Shown: positions 59,531-64,000 of the stretch, one piece after another | Numbering within the stretch: the stretch's first letter is position 1 | Layout of the letters: each line of letters begins with the position of its first letter | From: CAYQQU01 sp964419545 | GTDB taxonomy: Bacteria > Bacteroidota > Bacteroidia > Chitinophagales > Saprospiraceae | DNA length: 64,000 nucleotides | Assembly: GCA_964419545.1 (NCBI GenBank) | Contig: CAYQQU010000004.1 | Coordinates: forward strand, 97,007 to 161,006 | Direction: 5' to 3' | The notes under the pieces: model-generated | Told to the model about the DNA's origin: nothing | Databases searched by the model: none | The model's input: only the letters and a program-made list of their open reading frames with translations | Position numbers and translations under genes: made by a program

Positions 59531-61918
59531 TCAATTCCGCAACGGCTTATTCGTCTGCAGCATGTGCTGTATCCGCTCCAGGGTCTTCTGTTCGCCGCAG
59601 AGGCTGAGGAAAGCCTCGCGTTCGAGGTCGAGCAGATACTGTTCCGAGACCTGCTGCTCGCCGGTGAGGTCGCCGCCGCAGAGCACCCAGGCGATCTTAT
59701 GAGCGATCTTGATGTCGTGTTCGGAAGCGAACCTGCCTAGCCGCAGTTCGTTGGCGGCGGTGTAGAGCGAAGCCAATCCCTGGCGGCCCAGCACCAGGAT
59801 ATCGTCGCGCTGGATGGGCTGGGTATAGCCTTCGGCCAGGTCGAGCACCTTATCTTTCGCCTCGGCGATGTTGCGGGCGCGGTTGATCACCACCTGATCG
59901 CGCCCCGGCAGCAGGTAGCGGTGGTGGAAGGCTTCGTAAGCGGAAGTCGCCACCGTAGCCATGGCGATGGTTTTAAAGTGTTCGATCAGCATGGGGATCT
60001 TGACGTCGCCTTCGTGGTACGAATCGGCGCAGCGCAGCGCGAACTCCTTGGTGCCGCCGCCGCCCGGGATGAGGCCCACGCCCACCTCTACCAGTCCGAT
60101 GTACGACTCGGCGGCGCAGAGGGCGGCGTCGCAGTGCATGAGCGTTTCGCAGCCGCCGCCGAAGACGTAGCCCTGGGTAGCGATCACCACGGGCACGCTG
60201 GAGTAGCGGCAGCGCATGGTGGTTTGCTGGAAGAGGTTGACGGCCATGTTCAGTTCGTCGAACTCCTGCTGGTAGGCCATCATGGCGATCATCATGAGGT
60301 TGGCGCCCACGGAGAAGTTGTTGGCGTCGTTGCCGATCACCAGCCCTCGCCAGTCGCCCGCTTCCGCCAGTTCGATCGCCTCGTTGATGCCGCGCAGCAC
60401 GCCCTCGCCGATGGTGTTGTGGGCGCTGGTGAATTCGAGGCAGAGCACGCCGTCGCCGATATCGTGCAGGATGGTCTCGCTGGTGGTGTGCACCGGCTTT
60501 TGGTCGCGGTAGTTCTCGAGGATGACCAGCTCTTCCGTGCCGGGTTCCACCTGGTAATCCATGCTGTCGATATCGTAATACCATTTTTTACCACCTTCGT
60601 GCTTGTAGAACGATTCGCAGCCGTTGTCGAGCATTTCCTTGACCCAGGGTGCGATGGTTTCGCCCTGTGCTTCGGCCATTTCGACGCCTTTTTTCACTCC
60701 CACGGCGTCCCAGTATTCGAAAGGGCCCAGTTCCCAGGCGTAGCCCGCCTTCATGGCCTCATCGATGCTGAAGAGGGTATCGGTGATCTCCGGCACGCGG
60801 TTGGAGGCGTAGGCGAAGAGGCCGAGCAGGGAGCGCCGCACCAGTTCGCCGCCTTTGTCTTCGGCGGTAAAGAAGTGGTGGAGGCGTTTGGCGAGGTCGT
60901 CGATCTGCTTGCTCGTTTTGAGGCTGGGCAGGTTGAGCTTCGGGTCGGGGCGGTATTCCTTTTTTTCGAGGTCGAGGCCGAGGATGACCCGCTTGCCCTG
61001 CTCGTCTTTCGTTTTCTTATAAAAACCCTGTCCGCTTTTGTTGCCCAGGAATTTGTTGTCGAGCAGCCACTGCAGGTAATCCGGCACTTCGAAAGTGGCG
61101 GCCTGTTCGTCATCGGGGCAATTTTCTTTCAACCCTTTGATGACGTTGGTCGCCGTATCGTGCCCCACCAGGTCGCCCAGGCGGAAGGTGCCCGTTTTGG
61201 GGCGTCCGATAGCCGGACCGGTGAGTTTGTCGACCGATTCGATCGGCAGGCCCAGCTCGGTGGTGAGCTGGTAGATCTTGGCCATGGCGTAGACGCCGAT
61301 GCGGTTGCCGATGAAGCCGGGCGTGTCCTTACACAGCACGGTTTGTTTACCCAGGAAGATATCGCCGTAGTGCATGAAGAAGTCGACCACTTCCGGGTTG
61401 GTTTCCGGGGTGGGGATCACTTCGAGCAGGCGCAGGTAGCGCGGTGGGTTAAAGAAGTGGGTGCCGCAGAAGTGGCGTCGGAAATCGTCGCTGCGTCCTT
61501 CCAGCATGAGATGGATGGGAATACCGGAGGTGTTGGACGTCACCAGCGAGCCCGGCTTGCGGTATTCGTCGACTTTGGAGAAGATCTGTTTTTTGATGTC
61601 GAGCCTTTCGATGACCACTTCGATGATCCAGTCGCAATCTTTGATCTGTTCAAAATGATCGTCAAAATTTCCGGTGGTGATGCGCGAAGCGAAGGCTTTA
61701 TCGTAGAGGGGCGCCGGTTTCGATTTGACGGCCGCTTTGAGGGCGTTGTCGGCGATGCGGTTGCGCGCCCTGGGATCCTGCTGTTCGGCTTCGGAGAGTT
61801 TGGGGGAAACGATGTCGAGCATCAGGACTTCGAGGCCGATGTTGGCGAAATGGCAGGCGATGCCCGTTCCCATGACGCCTGACCCCAGCACGGCCGCTTT
61901 GGTGATTCTTCTACTCAT
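59531..61918 (-). CDS. fadN: 3-hydroxyacyl-CoA dehydrogenase / enoyl-CoA hydratase (FadN type)
   Basis: The 795-residue bifunctional beta-oxidation enzyme has the dehydrogenase first, the reverse of E. coli FadB, as in Bacillus FadN. The Rossmann NAD motif GSGVMGTGIACHFANIG is at residues 12-28, followed by IEVVIERLDIKKQIFSK, SNTSGIPI, FCGTHFFNPPRYLRLLEVIP and KDTPGFIGNRIGVYAM. A second helical dehydrogenase unit ends near residue 480. The C-terminal hydratase/isomerase domain has LVIGNDANNFSVGANLMMI, PVVIATQGYVFGGGCETLMH (oxyanion hole) and VGLIPGGGGTKEF. It should convert enoyl-CoA to 3-ketoacyl-CoA, the substrate of the adjacent thiolase. Confidence 0.95.
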   Translation of the reverse strand: MSRRITKAAVLGSGVMGTGIACHFANIGLEVLMLDIVSPKLSEAEQQDPRARNRIADNALKAAVKSKPAPLYDKAFASRITTGNFDDHFEQIKDCDWIIEVVIERLDIKKQIFSKVDEYRKPGSLVTSNTSGIPIHLMLEGRSDDFRRHFCGTHFFNPPRYLRLLEVIPTPETNPEVVDFFMHYGDIFLGKQTVLCKDTPGFIGNRIGVYAMAKIYQLTTELGLPIESVDKLTGPAIGRPKTGTFRLGDLVGHDTATNVIKGLKENCPDDEQAATFEVPDYLQWLLDNKFLGNKSGQGFYKKTKDEQGKRVILGLDLEKKEYRPDPKLNLPSLKTSKQIDDLAKRLHHFFTAEDKGGELVRRSLLGLFAYASNRVPEITDTLFSIDEAMKAGYAWELGPFEYWDAVGVKKGVEMAEAQGETIAPWVKEMLDNGCESFYKHEGGKKWYYDIDSMDYQVEPGTEELVILENYRDQKPVHTTSETILHDIGDGVLCLEFTSAHNTIGEGVLRGINEAIELAEAGDWRGLVIGNDANNFSVGANLMMIAMMAYQQEFDELNMAVNLFQQTTMRCRYSSVPVVIATQGYVFGGGCETLMHCDAALCAAESYIGLVEVGVGLIPGGGGTKEFALRCADSYHEGDVKIPMLIEHFKTIAMATVATSAYEAFHHRYLLPGRDQVVINRARNIAEAKDKVLDLAEGYTQPIQRDDILVLGRQGLASLYTAANELRLGRFASEHDIKIAHKIAWVLCGGDLTGEQQVSEQYLLDLEREAFLSLCGEQKTLERIQHMLQTNKPLRN

Positions 61919-62160
61919 TGGCTGTTTTTCCAGGTTTAGGTTGGTAAACTTAAAACGCCAACAAGTTTAGCGAATTTTCGCTAAATAGGCAAATAGGAGA
62001 GAGGGATAAGGCTTTGTTCCGGCAAACCCGGCTTCTCCGCGCCTCCCTATCCGGTTTTTGTCGATATTTGCAAAATTTAGCGTTTAAATTAATAATTTGG
62101 CGATGTGGCAAGACGTTACATGCCATCATCAGCACTCAAAACCAACAAAACTAACGGTTC

Positions 62161-62847
62161 ATGTTCCAAAACGTCCTTTTGCTTTTTCAGTCGGCGGATC
62201 TTGAAAGGGAGGAAAAAACGCAGAGCTTTCTCGACGTCATCACCCAGAGCGGGGCGCTGGGCATCACCATTGTCCTGGCACTGTTCGTACTGTCGGTGAT
62301 CGCCCTGTACATTTTCATCGAGCGCTATCTGACCATCAAGCGCGCCGGCCGCATCGATCAGAGCTTCATGAACAACATCCGGGCGAATGTGCAATCCGGC
62401 AACATCCAGGGCGCCAAAGCGCTGTGCCAGTCGACCGACTCGCCGGTGGCGCGCATGGTGGAAAAGGGATTACAGCGCATCGGTAAACCCCTGCGCGACA
62501 TCGATGCTTCGATCGAGAACGTCGGCAACCTGGAGATCTTTAAACTAGAGAAGAACCTCTCCACGCTCGCCAGTATCGCCGGCGCTGCGCCGATGATCGG
62601 CTTCTTCGGTACGGTGACGGGGATGATCCTGGCCTTCTACAAAATGGCTACCGAACAGAACGTGACGCCCGACGTACTGGCCGGCGGTATCTACCAGGCG
62701 CTGATCACCACGGCTTTCGGCCTGTTTATCGGCATCCTGGCTTTTGTAGGCTACAACCTGCTGGTGGCCAACGTGGAGAAGGTGGTGTTCAAGATGGAGC
62801 GCACCACCGTGGAGTTTATGGACCTGCTGCAGGAACCAACCGCATAA
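62161..62847 (+). CDS. exbB: MotA/TolQ/ExbB family proton channel protein
   Basis: The 228-residue inner-membrane protein is the ExbB/TolQ-type proton channel that energises TonB-dependent outer-membrane transport together with ExbD. Three membrane spans are visible: about 34-55 (ITIVLALFVLSVIALYIFI), 132-155 (APMIGFFGTVTGMILAFYKM) and 172-195 (YQALITTAFGLFIGILAFVGY). The cytoplasmic part has SPVARMVEKGLQRIGKPL. The conserved GLFGTV-like motif is here GFFGTVTGMI and the third span has the usual TTAFGLFIGI threonine region. It is followed after 3 bp by exbD copy 1, so they are co-translated. A TolQ or MotA-like gliding-motor role cannot be excluded. Confidence 0.9.
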   Translation: MFQNVLLLFQSADLEREEKTQSFLDVITQSGALGITIVLALFVLSVIALYIFIERYLTIKRAGRIDQSFMNNIRANVQSGNIQGAKALCQSTDSPVARMVEKGLQRIGKPLRDIDASIENVGNLEIFKLEKNLSTLASIAGAAPMIGFFGTVTGMILAFYKMATEQNVTPDVLAGGIYQALITTAFGLFIGILAFVGYNLLVANVEKVVFKMERTTVEFMDLLQEPTA

Positions 62848-62850
62848 ATT

Positions 62851-63249
62851 ATGGGACTGAAAAAAAGAAACCGGGTCAGCGCCGAATTCAGTATGTCGTC
62901 GCTGACCGATATCATCTTCCTGTTGCTGATCTTCTTTATGTTAACCTCGACGCTGGTGCGCATCCAGCCGTTCCAGCTGCCGAAGTCGGACTCCAAAACG
63001 GTGGCCTCGACTTCCGTAGTGGTCACTATCGAAAAGAGCGGCAAACACACGCTGAACAATCAGGAAATATCGTCGCGGGCTTTGGGCGGCGCCCTGGGGA
63101 CCGCCATCCGGCAAGCCGAAAATCGCGACAACCTCACCGTGACCATCGTCGCCGAAGTGGGTACGCCCTTCGACTACGTGGTCAACGTCATGGAAATCGC
63201 CAGCCGCAACCGGGTGAAAGCGATTATTGCGACGGAGCCGAAGTCGTGA
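62851..63249 (+). CDS. exbD: ExbD/TolR family protein, copy 1
   Basis: The 132-residue ExbD partner has a basic N-terminus (MGLKKRNRVSAEFSMSSLTD), one membrane span with the proton-carrying aspartate at its start (SLTDIIFLLLIFFMLTSTLV, about residues 16-37), and a periplasmic domain (VVVTIEKSGKHTLNNQEISS, VTIVAEVGTPFDYVVNVMEI). The required aspartate is intact. It begins 3 bp after exbB and is 207 bp away from a second, similar exbD. Confidence 0.92.
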   Translation: MGLKKRNRVSAEFSMSSLTDIIFLLLIFFMLTSTLVRIQPFQLPKSDSKTVASTSVVVTIEKSGKHTLNNQEISSRALGGALGTAIRQAENRDNLTVTIVAEVGTPFDYVVNVMEIASRNRVKAIIATEPKS

Positions 63250-63265
63250 TCCGGGGGGAGTTTAG

Positions 63266-63330
63266 TCTTTGGTTTTTGGTCTTTGGCCCGTCTGCTTCTC
63301 ATCCGGGTAAATCTTTGGTGTACTAACGTT
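63266..63330. repeat. Inverted copy of the 44.8-kb intergenic repeat between the two exbD genes
   Basis: 63279-63318 is identical over 40 bp to the reverse complement of 44911-44950. The likeness continues weakly for about 13 bp to the right. On the left, a GTCTTTGG duplication (GTCTTTGGTTTTTGGTCTTTGG) replaces the simple end seen at 44.9 kb. The copy occupies the middle of a 207-bp gap between paralogous genes. Confidence 0.9.
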
Positions 63331-63456
63331 GTTGAGAGGATAGAATTAATGCATTGTGGCTTGGTCGGTGAAGCAATCATTTGCCCGGTCAAAGATCAAT
63401 TCCGAAATTGCCGGGAAAAACAATTTTTTCAAACAATCGGATTGAAAAGTTGAAAC

Positions 63457-63852
63457 ATGGGGATAAAGAAGCGCAATAAGGTCAGCGCGCAGTTTAACAT
63501 GTCGTCGTTGACAGATATCATTTTTCTGCTCTTGATCTTTTTCATGCTGACGTCTACATTAGTAGCGCCGAACGCCATTAACCTGAAGCTGCCGGGCAGC
63601 TCCCGGACCAGCGTGACGGCCTCGAAGATGGACGACGTGCGCATCAGCCAGAGCGGCAATTACTATCTCAACGGCCGCCGGGTAGGGCTCAACGAGCTGG
63701 ATTCGCAGTTGCGGCGGCAAGCCGGCGGCGGGGGAAAAGTGAATATGACCATCTCCCCGGATCGCGGCACACCCACCGAATTTGTGGTGGCCGTGATGGA
63801 TATCGCGCGGCGGTACGGGATCAATGGTATTTTGGCGCTGGATAAGGAGTAA
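63457..63852 (+). CDS. exbD: ExbD/TolR family protein, copy 2
   Basis: The 131-residue paralogue of the preceding exbD shares almost the same N-terminus and membrane span (MGIKKRNKVSAQFNMSSLTD, IIFLLLIFFMLTSTLVAPNA) with the key aspartate. It then diverges in the periplasmic part (LPGSSRTSVTASKMDDVRIS, YLNGRRVGLNELDSQLR). Two ExbD paralogues behind one ExbB are common in Bacteroidota. The different periplasmic domains may serve different TonB-like partners. Both look functional. Confidence 0.92.
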   Translation: MGIKKRNKVSAQFNMSSLTDIIFLLLIFFMLTSTLVAPNAINLKLPGSSRTSVTASKMDDVRISQSGNYYLNGRRVGLNELDSQLRRQAGGGGKVNMTISPDRGTPTEFVVAVMDIARRYGINGILALDKE

Positions 63853-63862
63853 GAGCTTGTTC

Positions 63863-63963
63863 GGAGGTAATCATTTTTGCTACAAAACCCAGCTTTTAGA
63901 ACCTCCCTGTGGCATTTTTCCGGCCCGTAGCGCTGCTATGAGCCGAAAAAATCCCTTCGGGAG
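63863..63963. repeat. Nested hairpins after the second exbD gene
   Basis: Three pairings can be drawn: GGAGGT (63863) with ACCTCC (63901); CTCCC (63903) with GGGAG (63959); and, inside the latter, TTTTTcCGGC...TAGC-gct-GCTA...GCCGaAAAAA (63915-63951). They cannot all form at once. The inner one, with T/A runs at both sides, could be a bidirectional terminator. The rest of the window to the end holds no recognised gene. Confidence 0.6.
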
Positions 63964-64000
63964 AACCCAAAATCTGAGTTTTTCGCTTCAAAAGCACTAC

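Noticed and set aside
59921..61882. 653-codon open frame on the plus strand, opposite fadN
   Set aside because: It is the antisense of a clearly recognised enzyme gene; long antisense frames are expected at this GC content and its translation resembles no family.

Overview
The window is a GC-rich stretch of a Bacteroidota chromosome, most probably from the class Saprospiria (Lewinella, Phaeodactylibacter or Haliscomenobacter type; the genus is inference). The evidence is four giant surface proteins ending in the type IX secretion (T9SS) type-B, gliding-motility-associated C-terminal domain, a PorP/SprF-type outer-membrane protein, a short primary sigma factor without region 1.1, a lipobox-bearing TamA-like protein (TamL), and upstream motifs matching the Bacteroidota -7 element TAnnTTTG instead of E. 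coli-type promoters. No tRNA, rRNA, CRISPR array, intact insertion sequence or replication origin was recognised.

Layout. 1-10.4 kb, minus strand: a six-gene, tightly packed probable operon. In transcription order it holds a plant-type polyphenol oxidase (tyrosinase) with three fibronectin-like repeats, a free-standing protein resembling the oxidase C-terminal domain, two tandem M4 (protealysin/thermolysin-like) metalloproteases, TamB, and the start of TamL, which runs off the left edge. 10.5-12.8 kb: gmhB, a DUF2027/Smr protein and a methyltransferase, arranged convergently or divergently with tiny overlaps. 12.8-28.5 kb, minus strand: two giant T9SS adhesin-like proteins, one with five ~250-residue compound modules and one with a choice-of-anchor-L domain followed by 21 Ig/PKD-like repeats. 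28.7-44.6 kb: housekeeping genes (TPR protein, etfB-etfA, rpsO, pnp, rpoD, cmk, queA, an ABC permease) mixed with several small or unrecognised genes. 44.6-45.8 kb: a 1.2-kb gene-free region with a GGTTRA hexamer array, a duplicated 111-bp unit and a possible small-RNA transcription unit. 45.9-58.1 kb, plus strand: the PorP/SprF-like protein followed by two more giant T9SS proteins, the first starting with five cohesin-like domains. 58.2-61.9 kb, minus strand: a beta-oxidation pair (thiolase and FadN-type dehydrogenase/hydratase). 62.2-63.9 kb: an ExbB-ExbD-ExbD energy-transduction set, with part of the 44.8-kb repeat lying inverted between the two exbD genes.

How the genes may work together. 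EtfAB accepts electrons from acyl-CoA dehydrogenases, so etfBA, fadA and fadN all serve fatty-acid oxidation although they sit 28 kb apart. ExbBD powers TonB-dependent uptake, TamB/TamL helps build the outer membrane, and PorP/SprF with the CTD proteins forms a secreted and attached surface layer. The most interesting unit is the oxidase cassette: plant latent polyphenol oxidases are activated by proteolytic removal of a C-terminal domain, and here an oxidase with that domain, a solo copy of a similar domain and two proteases are encoded side by side. The functional link is inference.
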